Positions 34,848 to 46,518 of a stretch of DNA of 64,000 nt are shown here, one piece after another (the first letter of the stretch is position 1; the number at the start of each line of letters is the position of its first letter). A program made the position numbers and the translations under genes. The notes under the pieces were generated by a model, which saw only the letters and a program-made list of their open reading frames with translations, was not told the DNA's origin and ran no database searches. This DNA is from Chalara sp. BL73. Its lineage: Eukaryota; Ascomycota; Leotiomycetes; Helotiales. The DNA lies in assembly GCA_918026815.1 (NCBI GenBank), contig CAKJVC010000068.1, forward strand, positions 558,001 through 622,000, given 5' to 3'.

Positions 34848-37184
34848 TCAATAAAGAGTGAACTCTTCAAGCTGACAATCCCCTGAGTCAAGCCATGCCA
34901 TCGCTTCTCCCTGCATAGCATCATCAATATAGCACTCCCCTACAATTGAATAGCCTTCCTTATTCGGCCGTAAAATGACTGGATATTGGCACCCAAGTAA
35001 TATGCAGATGATATCGCCCTCTTCCACACTTTCAGAAGCAGAGACTGAATGACCGTGGATGATTGCTATTTCTTCCTTGTCGGCCAATGTTTCGAAAACC
35101 GACTCCAAGGTTTCATCTACCAGCATGGCCTGGTTGAAGACCCTCCCCAGGTTGCGACCTGTGAGCAGATCGAAGGCCATACCCCCGTGCATGAAGTACT
35201 CGAATGCTTCTCTACGATTGTGCTTGTACTTGTCCTGCCAAAGGCCGGGTTTTGTTTTCGGCCTGATCTCTTCCTCTATCTCGGCCTCGTCTGTCAATGG
35301 ATTGTACTCCTTGCGTGGAAAATCGGCACCTGACTCGTGCACCAGACGTTTAACGTCGCCTTTGAAGCTAGACGCGAGTACTTCCTCGTCGCCGAACTGA
35401 TGTCCACTTCGGTGTGGCCAAAAAGCGAGCTTTTTATGCTGGATCTCTTTCGAGGAGGAGACGTTGCCAATTTTGAAACCCTCGCAACATAAGTGTTCAT
35501 CCATGTTAGAGAAGCGGACACGTGCAGAGCTAGATCCACTTGCTCTATACTGCGCGTTGAAACCAGCGTGATGTCGGTCAAAACCCAATGTCCAGTCTGG
35601 GACCCATGATGGCCAATCGTCCGAAAGTTCTATCCGGCTTCCGGTCAAGATGATTCCTAAATCCCCTGTAGCTTCAATAACTGACTTTGCAAAACTAACG
35701 TACACTTCGCGGACCTGTAGGGAGTAGTCAGGGGTGATTCTTGAGGAAATTGTCGGATCCAATAGGCCCAGTAGACCGTATACTTTGTCCCTAGGTTCAG
35801 ATGTGGCTGCATTTTGCCCAAGGCGTAGTACTATGTCCAGAGCCTCCTGGGTAGTGTCTTTGGTCCCAGGCAATATGTCATGCAGCTGGCAAATCAACCA
35901 AAGCAATCTGGACAGGTCTTTGAAACTTTCTTCTCCAATCTCTTTTTGGAAATTTTGCCTCTGGCTTCCTAGTGTAGCTGCAAGGAATCTCACTCCTTCA
36001 TAGACTTCTCCCCAATATAATCGAAGACCACCGCATAACATTACAGTCGAATTATCACCCATGGCAAGTTCTTGGATAATCCATAGGCGCTCCCAATAAG
36101 GTCGGGATAGGAATCGATAGATAGGTTTTATGATGTTTTGGAACAGCGGAGTTGTCCCTTGAACAAATCTCATTGATGTTGGGTCGATCTGAATATTTGT
36201 AGATCGTTGACCAAGATATCGGAGCGTCTCCACCGCGATGTCGCTTTCTTCCGCTTCTTCCCCAAGCCAAACCATAACAGTCGAGGCATTTTCGTATATT
36301 TTCCGCATACGTTTGATTTCCCGACTTTTCTCGTGCGAATCTTCTTGATTGATACAAAGAGCATCTACCCACAGCCTAACACCAGCATAGGCCTCTGGGG
36401 TGCAACGTATCCTCCGAAGGCCTGCTTCAAGATTCTCTCTTACTTTCACTATATTTCCATTCACGACAATTTCTCGCATGCTAGCAGGATCGGGGTTCCC
36501 CCAAACATACGAAAGTGCGATATAATCTCCCCAGGTAAACCGGAATTTCCGGGAGTCAGGGATTAATAGTTCACCTTCAGCCAACAAAACCGTGTTCATG
36601 TCAATATTTAGCATTTGAAGTGCTCTCCGAAAGGGGTTCACTAGCAGCAACTCGGAGATGAACCCTGTGAAGGGGAAAATAATAGCCGTACGCCACGAAG
36701 TAAATATAAGGTAGCAAGCGTACAACGTAGTTAGGCTGATGAGGATAGAAAAAATCACACTCCAAACACGGTTAAAATACTGACGCTGGTAAGCTTTCTG
36801 TAGTGCGACTGAAATATCTTCCCCAAGGGCTGATCGTATAGTAAGATAGGAAATATAATGGCAAAGGCCCAGTGTGTGTGAGATGGAAAATTTGCGTTTA
36901 TGGAGAGTGTATAGGAAAAGCAGGATCACTAGAAGTGAGACCGAGGCAATGAAGCTAGGCTTAAACAATCGAATTTTTGATCGGGAGCCATTTTCTCGGC
37001 GCGCCGTGGAAGTCCAACTCGGTCTGATCAGTTCTTTACCTGGCTTGAGATCGTCGAGCGAGAAGTGTTCCAGGCTACATCGAACCGGATCAAAAAAGCC
37101 GCTTTCTGCTTTTCCAACCGTGGGAGGAGAAACAGTCAAGAGCCGAAATTCGCTTTTCGACACATCGAGTGGCTTGTACTCCAT
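34848..37184 (-). CDS. HET-domain protein with a transmembrane block inserted in the domain, single exon, 778 aa
   Basis: Intact intronless frame from the ATG at 37184. The N-terminus has the normal HET lead-in (YKPLDVSKSEFRLLTVSPP, then VRCSLEHFSLDDL, residues 3-45), which usually runs straight into the first HET block. Here about 165 residues intervene, with three hydrophobic segments near 76-95 (FIASVSLLVILLFLYTL), 140-161 (VWSVIFSILISLTTLYACYL) and 165-182. The HET core then resumes: DYIALSYVWGNPD (220-232), VRLWVDALCINQEDSHEKS (269-287), ASTVMVWLGEE (300-310), and later YWERLWIIQELA and RDKVYGLLGL. The rest is a long variable C-terminal region. The protein is predicted to be membrane-anchored and to trigger incompatibility or cell death; no partner is visible nearby. 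Confidence 0.9.
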   Translation of the reverse strand: MEYKPLDVSKSEFRLLTVSPPTVGKAESGFFDPVRCSLEHFSLDDLKPGKELIRPSWTSTARRENGSRSKIRLFKPSFIASVSLLVILLFLYTLHKRKFSISHTLGLCHYISYLTIRSALGEDISVALQKAYQRQYFNRVWSVIFSILISLTTLYACYLIFTSWRTAIIFPFTGFISELLLVNPFRRALQMLNIDMNTVLLAEGELLIPDSRKFRFTWGDYIALSYVWGNPDPASMREIVVNGNIVKVRENLEAGLRRIRCTPEAYAGVRLWVDALCINQEDSHEKSREIKRMRKIYENASTVMVWLGEEAEESDIAVETLRYLGQRSTNIQIDPTSMRFVQGTTPLFQNIIKPIYRFLSRPYWERLWIIQELAMGDNSTVMLCGGLRLYWGEVYEGVRFLAATLGSQRQNFQKEIGEESFKDLSRLLWLICQLHDILPGTKDTTQEALDIVLRLGQNAATSEPRDKVYGLLGLLDPTISSRITPDYSLQVREVYVSFAKSVIEATGDLGIILTGSRIELSDDWPSWVPDWTLGFDRHHAGFNAQYRASGSSSARVRFSNMDEHLCCEGFKIGNVSSSKEIQHKKLAFWPHRSGHQFGDEEVLASSFKGDVKRLVHESGADFPRKEYNPLTDEAEIEEEIRPKTKPGLWQDKYKHNRREAFEYFMHGGMAFDLLTGRNLGRVFNQAMLVDETLESVFETLADKEEIAIIHGHSVSASESVEEGDIICILLGCQYPVILRPNKEGYSIVGECYIDDAMQGEAMAWLDSGDCQLEEFTLY

Positions 37185-37959
37185 TCGGGGTCAGACGAAG
37201 TGCGCGGACACACTCCGCTACTACCGAACACAGCTGGAAGGTCAAAATATACAGTGGTGATGGTATCCGAGTTGGTGCACAGACAGAAAGCTGCAACTCC
37301 TTTTAGGAGATTAATCTGAAGTATAGGTCTTGCCAGTCCAGGACGTAGAAAGACCATACATAGTTGAATCTCAAGTGTTGTGACCTACATAGGTTAGGTT
37401 TATGAGCCAAACAGTAGAAGATGTGAGGAAGATACAGCGTTAATAGGGTCTCGATAGTGGACGGATTCAGCGATGGACGAGTGATTGAGTGATAGAATTC
37501 AGGTTATTGTAGTATGAACACGCATTTTATTACTTATCATCGGTAAGGTTGGTATGTTGTGCAAGCATCACCTCACCAGATGTGAGTCGATAAATCTGTC
37601 ATGTGTACCTTGGGTTAATGTGTGATTGCAATCGGCCATAATTTATGGCCCACCAGCGGCTTAAGGCAACAACCATTAGAGGTGAATATCATCGCGCTGC
37701 CTTTCGAGTGATGCGTGGTTCGTACGCCAAGAGCCACCTGCCTGGCCGCCCAAGGCTGATGTGTATGGCTGAAATCAAGTGTGAAGCTCTGCGGGAAATT
37801 TTAGCGGGGCTTCTGACGTCCGAATGAACTCTTTCGCTGCTCGTGTGGCTGCTCAGGAAGGGCCTAGGACCCTTGGGAGCCTGTTTCATGATTACTACAA
37901 TTGCAGCCACGATAGTGCAAGTGCCATTAGATTGTCAATAACATTCAATGTCAATGCGT

Positions 37960-38436
37960 CATCATATTGGACAATTTTAGGACACATCTACATCTTGCCG
38001 CGTCCCAAGGCCCAATGATGCCGAGTCTCTGGAATGGTTATTTATTTGAGAATGGTTGTGCAAAACATCTCAACCGGCAAGATAGTTGGGGATGGACATC
38101 CTTGCATTATGCTATCATGACCGCTAGTATTATGGCCTCCAAGACATGCAGAACTCGCTGTTTAGTACCGGCAATTTAGCAAAGGTCAAGTTCTTGGCCG
38201 ATCAAAAGCCAGATATGGGCCTAATAACCCTCACATTACTGCGAAGCCCGATAGGGTTTTCCCGTAAATTTGAAGAAGATGCAGAGCTCAACCCACTTGA
38301 GCTGGCCGGCGTTTTGGCGTCTCTAGACCCGCACAGAGCAGCGGGTTTCGCCAACGCAATTCGAGAGATAGTAGGAGTACCGATACGCACGAACGAAAAC
38401 GACGTATTCTATAATGCGCTCGAAACTGTGAACTGA
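37960..38436 (+). pseudogene. Ankyrin-repeat relic
   Basis: One plus frame reads DNFRTHLHLAASQGP, then N-x-QDSWGWTSLHYAIM, two ankyrin-like helices in the expected order. A second frame (38146-38436) continues with GNLAKVKFLADQKPDMG, like a third repeat, then a helical tail to the stop at 38436. No start codon, splice site or intact frame joins the parts. I read it as the remains of an ankyrin protein, possibly an NLR or HET-associated tail. Confidence 0.35.
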
Positions 38437-38496
38437 GTCTCCTCGAGCAACCACATCAAGCCTGCGGATTAGCCAGGTAATTCTAGCCCAGCAAGG

Positions 38497-38520
38497 TTTT
38501 TTTTTTTTTTTTTTTTTTTT
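38497..38520 (+). repeat. Poly-T tract, 24 nt
   Basis: Uninterrupted T run, visible directly. It could mark the poly-A end of an old minus-strand retro-inserted sequence or be simple slippage; no coding retroelement is next to it. Confidence 0.7.
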
Positions 38521-39123
38521 CAAGATTCCAACGCGGGTCAATATTCTTAATATTTATCTCCCTCCTTGGTAGGATGTATATAGGGTCTGCTTAAAATGTG
38601 AGGCTCGATGTCAGGAATGTCTTGGTTCCTGTTGTATTAGGTACTTTCGATAAGGGACAACTTAGGGGTGTATGTGGATTTTCTGTGGACTACTGGCTCG
38701 CGAGGCATGGGACTGCTAGTTGGGAATGATGAATATGCACTGCGAATAATCGTCAATTGGTAACGGAAAACTAAATTTTGAATGCTGTTAATTTCTTGAT
38801 GTCTGCATATTATCCTCAAAGCAATGTGTATTGATGTGACGTAGTGCCAAAAAAAAAGATTTAAAAGATTCAAGATACTTGACAAGCATAAGCCGATTTA
38901 TTGTGATTGTGGGTTCAGGTATCATATTGTGATTTTATCTTCCCTTATGTAAACTGCTGCTTGTGACTCGCAGGCGCCGGCTCGAGACTTACATGGGCAC
39001 GTTAAAGCATTGACGAGACTTTAGAAGAGGGGATCTTACGTATAGCGAAGGGTACAGAACGTATTTCCAATATGCATCTCCGCTATTTGTGGTGTTGATA
39101 GATTGCTTAATATGATATCGACA

Positions 39124-41257
39124 CTACCCGCCTCCTCCCTCAAGATCGGTGTCTCCAATCGCCTGGAAACTAGTCTGCGTCCAGCCATTAATCGGGATAT
39201 AGGCATCAGGCGGCGTATTACCCACAAGAGTCTCATAGTGTACCATGTTGACACAACCGGACAAGCTCGTGCCGTTCACACAAGCTGCGACCAACTCTCC
39301 CACAGCTTTACCTTCAAAATATGCACCCTGTAAATATCCGTAGTACTCCGTGCTCATAGCCTCACCCGCAAAGAACAACCTGTCAACATTTGCTCGTAGG
39401 TTTTGATGTCCCTCGAACGAGAATCCAGGCGGCCAGTTTGAAAATGAGCCGTATGCCCACGGCATCGTGCTCCAGCGTGGATACATGAAATCAATTGGTT
39501 CGGGGATCGTGGCGTTGGGGAACATTTCCGCCAGTACAACCAACACTTCTGCTTTGGTGATCTCGTCGTCCTGGTTGTCTACCACATACGACTGATCCGT
39601 CGTCACGGTGCCAAGGAAGATGCCGCTGCCCGGCAAATAGTTCGGATGGTCAAGGTTCTGCCAAGCGGTGTAGTATCCGCGGCGTTTGGAGGCGTAGATG
39701 AAGTTCTCAGTATTTTTCGGCCAGAAAACTTGATCAGGTGGGAACTGGAGGAAGATTTTTGTGTAGGTGCCTATTTGCATGGTCTGAACGGCTATGTTTT
39801 TCCAGCCTGGAAGCGGTGGCTCAAAAGTCACGTCACCAGATTGGAGGACGCCAAGTGAGAAGGTAGTGATGGCGTAGTCTGCCTCAACACAGCTTCCATC
39901 GTTGGCATGGATTGTTACACCTGAATCACTATAAGTGACATTGGTCACGATCGTATTGAGCAGGAGGCGAGGATCTTTGTCATCAAGAAATTCGGAATCC
40001 TGGCCGTGGATAAAGGTGTTATATCCACGCTGGTCTATGGAAAACTGGTTGTACTCAGAGAACCTATAGAAAGTTGAGTTCTACCTTCATTAGCTTCGAA
40101 TAAGAGATTGTTTATTTTTATATTGTGAGGCTGTTTACCGTGCTTAGCAATGACCGGAGGACGAAATTAGGTCATTTGAACTTGTGAGATTGGGGACTTA
40201 CAAAATTTGCAGTGGTGAACCGTTGCGAGGTCACATCTGGGGTCTGTGAATACTCGTAATCTATTTCGTACCACTGTTACACATACTTTGTGTCAGCATG
40301 CAAATCACGGTTTCCACGATGAGGTTGTGCCAACACCCGAAAAATACGAATGGAACCAACGTTCTGTGTGGCTGGGTGCTAATGTCTGAGTTTGGTGTGA
40401 CTTACCTCGACAGCCATTGCTTGCGGATCTCCTTTTGGTTTCCAACCACCTAGATTGAACGCGGAACGAAGGTCTCTGTCTTGGGAATTGGTCACGATGC
40501 CAATGCCAGCATCCTCTTCAGCAAAGGAGTACGCATCATCAAAGGCATCGAACTTGTCTGAATAATCGACTTGTCCCGTCGTGTCATATGTGAGCAGTGA
40601 TGAGAGATTTGTGAACGTATTTTTAACACCATATTTCTTTACCTGAAATTTTCAGCTCCAGTTGCATGTATGTAACTTTGACAAAACAGGGGAACTACCA
40701 ACGTCCAAATTGGATTCTCAGGACCACCTTCGGTGACAGTTCCCTGGACCCAGTTCGCACCAATTTCTACCGTATAAGGATTCCCATCTGGACCTTGCCC
40801 GAATCTTTTTGGTCTGCAACGACCACCAATCTCAGAGTTATACTCTAGGATCAGGAAGTCTGAAACAGAGTTGCTACTCAAAGCTTGCTAGAAGGAATCA
40901 GTAATTCTGCGCGTTGATACATTCAAGTCGGGATTATACGGTGGCACTGATACCTGCGACTCCCGCTCCTAGAACCGCAACTTTTGTCTTCTTGCACTTG
41001 TCCCCTGATGAACCACTGGCGATCGAGGTTGCAGTTGGTGTTGATGTAGAGCAAGTGGCCGTAGTAAACCATGTACGAACTGTCGTCATGGAAATATGTT
41101 CATTACGAGGAGGAAGTCGATTCTGCTGAATATCAAGTCGACTTTTGCGAGAACCTTTGAAACCATGCGGCTTGGCATTCACGCCATGGAGAAAGAGGAA
41201 AGCCGCACATGTCAGGAGAATAGACAACCGAGAAACTATCGATCCCATACTGTGCAT
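39124..41257 (-). CDS. Secreted flavin amine oxidase (polyamine oxidase-like), 5 exons, 590 aa
   Basis: Exons 41257-40940, 40887-40699, 40642-40406, 40273-40202 and 40080-39124, all phase 0 with GT-AG introns (52, 56, 132 and 121 bp). A signal peptide (MHSMGSIVSRLSILLTCAAF to about NA) suggests secretion; a second ATG 9 bp inside would also keep it. After a Ser/Thr-rich linker, the FAD dinucleotide motif VAVLGAGVAGISAT (93-106) is followed by LILEYNSEIGGR and VEIGANWVQG. The distal half contains GYNTFIHGQ, the substrate-domain FLQFPPDQVFWP, and the C-terminal flavin motif DRLFFAGEAMSTEYYGYLQG. These enzymes oxidise spermidine, spermine or related amines to an aldehyde plus H2O2. Length and motifs match fungal secreted polyamine oxidases; the exact substrate is not predictable. 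Confidence 0.9.
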
Positions 41258-42678
41258 CTTGCGGAGCCAGATATTGGTTTCCGCACGAATATTGGGGAAT
41301 CGAGGTCCATTATGTCGGCAGAGCATCTTTTATAGTCTTCCAAGAGTTCAAGAGAGCAAGGGCCTAGGCTCTCTTGATGATATGTAAGACAAGAAAGTTA
41401 TCTCCTCCTGAGACCATGTATCTTGGATAAACCCCACACTTTTTGTATCAGCGAATGATATGTGGGAATCTTGCACTACTGTAGGATTGAGGAGAGGCTT
41501 GGAATACTAAGGCACACCTCATGCCGCTATCGAGTTTCGATTAAGCGCAGGTAAGTATGGATATGCCCTCATATACCTATCCGCCATGTTGAGATATCCG
41601 CCTGACTGGCCTTGTACCTCAAATACCGATATCAAGGTGGGTCGGAGTTTCTTACACGCAAGTTTGGGTCCTTGGATGATGGACAGCTCCGCGTTAGATT
41701 TTAGCATATCAGGGGCTTGTTCTGATGAGACCAATGCTTATTTTTGACATATCTGGGAGCTTTTTGAGCGAGAAAGAGAGAGCCGTAATCATTTCAACGA
41801 TTTGCTTGCAGAGCATGAGCTTCATGCAAGAATGTCTCATGGACATGTCATTGCCATCTCGATAATTGGTGCTTGGGGCATGGAAACAGATGCCAAGCAT
41901 TGCGGCCTCTTTGACCGCTAGTGTCCGCTCAAAAATGATTGACTAACTTTGGACGCAAACTTCGACTCGATCTTCTCTCCTTACACTTTTTAGCCACGAT
42001 TAATCAACCGCTAGAGCGTTCACCCACCGCCTCGTGGTCATATTTGCGTGCATGATTGAAATATTCTGAGCGGGAATTCTATTTCTTCGGCGTATCTTTT
42101 GTGATGCTGGAGAAATTCCGTGATTTGTGACATTGCGCCTGATCCATATGCAAAATGAGAGACATGTGTGTATGTACATGAGGGCTCAACGTGGTACACT
42201 TCTCTCAATGGCATGAAATGATTCACCAAGATGTGGACTAGCCATGGACCAGGACTTCCGGGAGATAACCAAGAAGGAACAGAAGTTGGTCCTTCTTCGC
42301 TAAATTTTCAACGCCCATGTCTTGCTGAGCCCCTCCCAAGGTTTGAAATTCAAGGAAGCGCGGTGTCTCATTGCTTATTGCAACCTGCAAGCTGCATATA
42401 CAAAGAAAGCTAGACCGATGTCGTGCATTTCTGAGCACCGCCTACACCCCCCTTCCCCCATTTCCAGATCGTCACGACATTTGTCAATTGGGAGTGGGGT
42501 CCAAGCGTATCGTCCTACTGAGCCTTCCCCCTCATATTAGGTGAACCTAAATATTGAGTCTTGCTTATAGTTACAAATAAGCACAATTCCCTCTCTTGCT
42601 GTTTCTTCATCTCTATTAGTCGATTATCCGTTAGTTGTATTTCTCAGTCGCAATTACAATAAGGCACTTGTTGCAAAG
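41258..42678. other. Intergenic region between divergent genes
   Basis: About 1.4 kb containing the promoters of the amine oxidase gene and the small membrane protein gene. The pyrimidine-rich run TTGCTGTTTCTTCATCTCTA (about 42596-42615) before the latter is typical of a fungal transcription start region. No gene recognised; the 60-80-codon frames are scattered and unsupported. Confidence 0.4.
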
Positions 42679-43177
42679 ATGGCAAAAACGACTGCATCCC
42701 TTCTGCCCACACTCCCGCGGATCTTCTTTCTATATATCGAACCACTTCTCATGTAAGTCACATTAGTAAGTCTTAATGCCCAACTAACAACTATGTCTTA
42801 GTACCTATGGCATAATCCTTACGCTCTCTCAGTCTACATTCCTTACCTCCCTTCCTCTACCAACACTTATTTTACCCAAGCAGTCAACGGGTTACCTATT
42901 CAACATACTCCTCTATGGACTCACCATCTTGCTCTCCTCCCCACCCAACAAACGTCTCGCACAACTTCAAATCCTGATTCTCATCATTGCGGACTTGACG
43001 CATTGGGGAGCCTTATTCACGACAATAGCTCAGAACGACCCGAGAGGGTGGGGAGCGGTGGTGGATACGAAAGCATGGACGGCGGAGGTGTGGCAATTGT
43101 CTCTTTATCCTATCGGCACTCTGTCTATCAAAATTGCGACGTTGAAGGGCTGGTTTGGGAAGATTAGGGAATCCTGA
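42679..43177 (+). CDS. Small fungal integral membrane protein (DUF7704-like), 2 exons, 149 aa
   Basis: Exons 42679-42752 and 42802-43177 splice across a 49-bp GT-AG intron that splits an Ile codon. The protein begins with SLLPTLPRIFFLYIEPL, the characteristic N-terminal segment of a small family of four-helix fungal membrane proteins. Further hydrophobic segments follow (YLFNILLYGLTILL, QILILIIADLTHWGALF, WQLSLYPIGTLSIKIATL). A WGAL and AEVW pattern also recurs in that family. Function and location are unknown; it is probably an endomembrane protein. No signal peptide or soluble domain is present. Confidence 0.75.
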
Positions 43178-43952
43178 GAGAGCGTTGCAAGCCAAAATAT
43201 CACTGTGTAGTGTATGAGCCACATTATGAGAGATGACAACTGGAGTACTTGTGATATATTTGTCTGTTCAAGCATGTTTTACTCAAATACATTACCTGGT
43301 GGCCTCACCTGCGACTCAATTGATTTGGTCGGCTTCATTCCATAGCATACGATCTGCGTGTATTTGCATAACAGGTAGAATTTATTCCCGTGACTTTGGT
43401 CACATGAGATAGAGTGCCGAGATAAACCGCACAAACGCAGGACTCCCATTACCTTTAACACGATCCTCCTTTCTTACGACATAAATAAATTCAAAATACC
43501 TAGTATGACCAACAGCAACAGCAGAGTTCAAGATTCAGGAGCACGGCCGAGGAGGCACTAGCAAAATTGAAAGAAAGAAACCGAGGCTCGCACCTACGCA
43601 GGTAATTTTGTAGAAGTTTAATGCCTTTTTTTCAAGAAGGAATACGAGGCAAGATTCTTTGGTTAAATTCACGAGAGGATAAAGCAGAAGAAAAGAAGAT
43701 CTAGGAATCGTGATTGATGCGAAACAGCTACTATCGTATGCTTTCCTAGAAGGGGTATGATTCACCTTGATTTCAAAAATGGACGCAATTTCACCTGAAA
43801 AGAACTTTCTATTCCAAGTTTGAACAAAATACAAGAAAATGGTAGTACATGATATAAAATACCAAGGCCAGCCGGAAACTCCTCGTTTCCACCCCAAACC
43901 ATCTGACAAGCAATATGCTTTCTAAACCCGACACATCACCGATCCTTTTCAC
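43178..43952. other. Intergenic region between convergent genes
   Basis: About 0.78 kb holding two 3' ends. The 124-codon minus-strand frame (43535-43909) lies just downstream of the BAS2-like stop, has no domain and looks like open 3' UTR. Confidence 0.4.
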
Positions 43953-44802
43953 TTAGTTGCCGGCAGCCCGGAAAGCCTGCGCGGCACGATCGTTTGGCGT
44001 CGCGTCCCCAAAGCCACAACCACCATCTCTTTCCTGTGCAACAACTGGGCCAGCACACTTCCCAGTGTTGAATCCACAGCATGCACTCGCACAGTCCGCA
44101 TCACTAGTACAAGCGCCCGTGATAAACTGCGTGCCTGGTGCCTTAGCTGGTGACGCAGCCGGAGTAGCAGCAGGTTGGTTGACCGCCGCATTCGCCGGTT
44201 CAGTCACTTGAGCCCCGCGGAAAGCCTGCGCAGCACGATCGTTTGGTGTCGCGTCTCCAAATCCGCACCCACCATCTCTCTCTTGCGCAACTACGGGCCC
44301 GGCACACTTCCCGGTGTTGAAGCCACAGCATGCGCTTGCGCAGTCAGCGTCGGATGTGCACGCGCCGGTGATGAACTGGGTCCCTGCTGCTTTGGCCGGG
44401 GATGCGGCGGGAACCACGACCGTAGAGAGGGTGGAAGGGCTGGCGGCGACGGGATTGGGGTTTGCTTGACCTTGGGCGGAGGGAGGGAGATTTCCGCGCA
44501 GGATCTGAGCTGCGGTATCGTTGGGAACCGCGTCGCCGAAACCGCAACCGCCGTCACGTTCTTGGGCTACTATTGGGCCTGCACATTTTCCGGAATTGAA
44601 GCCGCAGCATGCTGATGCGCAATCTGCATCGGAGGTGCATGCTAGAGAGGCCATTAGCTTGGGTGTGCAGAATATGGGAACCGTCAAAGGCAATGGGACA
44701 ATATTATTGTCACATACCTTGAGTAATGAAATTCGTTCCCTGTGCCACCGCAGAAGGCGCAAGATTAAGAAGCGCATAGGCAATGAAAAGTGACCTCATC
44801 AT
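43953..44802 (-). CDS. Secreted cysteine-rich protein with three BAS2-like repeats, 2 exons, 257 aa
   Basis: Exons 44802-44718 and 44641-43953 with a 76-bp GT-AG intron. A signal peptide spans residues 1-20 (MMRSLFIAYALLNLAPSAVA). Three copies of a 50-residue unit follow at about 29-78, 122-171 and 205-253, each introduced by GTxFIT and each with six Cys: ACTSDADCASACCGFN, then a GKCAGP block, then QERDGGCGFGDAxPND. The unit closely resembles the single-unit biotrophy-associated secreted protein BAS2 of rice blast and its relatives in other plant-associated fungi. Linkers are rich in Ala, Pro and Ser. Copies 2 and 3 are nearly identical in protein while differing at many codon third positions, so the sequence is being conserved. 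Probably an apoplastic effector-like or surface protein; a role in host interaction is inferred only from the family. Confidence 0.85.
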
Positions 44803-46518
44803 GGTGTTTCCCATATTTGCTGATTTCAAGATCTTAATAAGTCGAAACTTGACTCCAAAACTTCGTGCCAATTTCAAGCTGTATATATACTATTGCTCCC
44901 AGAGCAATTGTATCTTTTTAAATGAAAGAATGGTTTTTAGACGAAAATAGACGGTGTGTCTAGTAAAAGAGTGGAAGAATTGAAAAAAGGTGGTGGTACA
45001 ATAAGGTAGAAAACGCACAATGAAGGTAACTAAAAATAACGATCAACGGAAGCCAGTTCGTCTGAAGAAGAGCGAGATCAAATTTGAGGTCATGAATGCG
45101 CTATATATAATGCTCCTTTGGTATGTAGCGACGAGTCCCGATTGGGATGTCATGGCTGGGTCGTATGAAGAAGAAAGACGTAAGCACCATCACAAAGGAG
45201 AACTCGTCCCAATCAAGTGAATCCTTCCGGATCGTCAGACGTCCGGGAGACGGTGACCCCAGATTCGAAGATCGCGATGAGGAAGGCGAAATGTGATTGT
45301 CCAGTTATCAGGCTGCTGAAACGGGACCTACAGAACATGGCTGCATTGGGATGTTTTGGGCCGGAAATTCAGCATCTGGACATATTTGACAGAAGCTTAG
45401 CTCGGGGAACTAGAGAATCTGCCTTGCAGATTGTTTTGGATATCAGACGGGAAACGTAGGCTAGCTTTACATCTAGACTTTTCAGGATGAAGCTAGTTGC
45501 CGCACTGATAATTACCATGTGGAAAAAGTATCCGATTCGCATTAAGCTGAAATGACCTAGGAAGTGCGAAGGTAACGTAGCACAAAGCTCAAACTTCGAT
45601 CTTTCTCACCAACGTCTATAGCCGCGGCGCAGCGCCTCACTGAATTTATTGTTTGAGATCCAAGCCGAGTCTGAGAGTGCTTCAAACATGATCCCCCTTA
45701 GATCGCCGTCTATGCAAGTCATAGTGCGTAAATGCTTGGGTTGTCACGTGCATTCTGAAATAAAGTGGGTTCGTAAGTTTCGAAAGTGTTTGATGGAAAC
45801 GGATGTGTAGATTCGAAACACGGAAGGTCAAAGCTTCATCGGGAGGCATGTTCCAGCAGGGAAAGCGAAGCGCTTGCTTTCGGCCGATGTACAATTCCTG
45901 GAAATTGTAACTTAGCACGGGCGTCTATCTTACCTGAGGTTGGGGGCTTAAAGAAAGGCCTCGAAGTGAACGAAGGCGCCGGCTTTGACATGAATTCTTT
46001 GAAAGTTGAACATTTGGATCCTAGTAGCAAAAATTGGCAAAACTATACACCCCCGCGTCAGTGACACGCTAGGAATGTCTAGAAACCTCCAGCTGTGGAA
46101 GAGGTTTTTATGTCGGCACCCCGAATTCATATCCCACAAACACAGTTTGACCTGAACCATTTCCAGAAGGCCGTCCCTGGGTTGTTGAAAGATTTGTTGC
46201 TAAAAATATATAGATATACACCAAAAAAGAGATAATTGAGCTGATTGGCTATTGTATCAATTCTGGTAGAGGAAAGGAGGCAGCTTTTTCCGGGATTGGC
46301 AGCCTGAAAGTACATGAACGATAGGAGGAAAAATAGGAAATATCAATTGAGCTGCAGACCACAACTTGTGATTGAGTTTTGAAACTGGCTGCAATTTCTT
46401 CATATATACGTGACTCTCCATTCCGGATCCATTGCAATAAGCCACCAACACCAGCAGTATTTCCGCTTCCAATTTTGCCCCAGATGTGAATCACGATCCT
46501 TGAACGCCTCATCACGCA
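44803..46518. other. Intergenic region, no supported gene
   Basis: About 1.7 kb. The first part should be the promoter of the BAS2-like gene (TATATATAC near 44883-44891). Plus-strand frames at 45020-45220 and 45217-45459 overlap by a few bases but resemble nothing; 45786-46064 is similar. No repeats or RNA genes seen. Confidence 0.4.

Larger units (their letters stand above)
37185..39123. other. Gene-poor region with an ankyrin-like relic and a poly-T tract
   Basis: About 1.9 kb between the HET gene (promoter side) and the 3' end of the amine oxidase gene. The only gene-like signal is the degraded ankyrin segment at 37960-38436. There is a 24-nt T run at 38497-38520. Remaining frames are short. 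Confidence 0.4.

Noticed and set aside
43535..43909. 124-codon minus-strand frame after the BAS2-like gene
   Set aside because: No recognisable domain; most likely open 3' UTR.
45020..45459. Two short plus-strand frames that overlap slightly
   Set aside because: Together about 145 codons but no family resemblance, no good start context and no splice signals.
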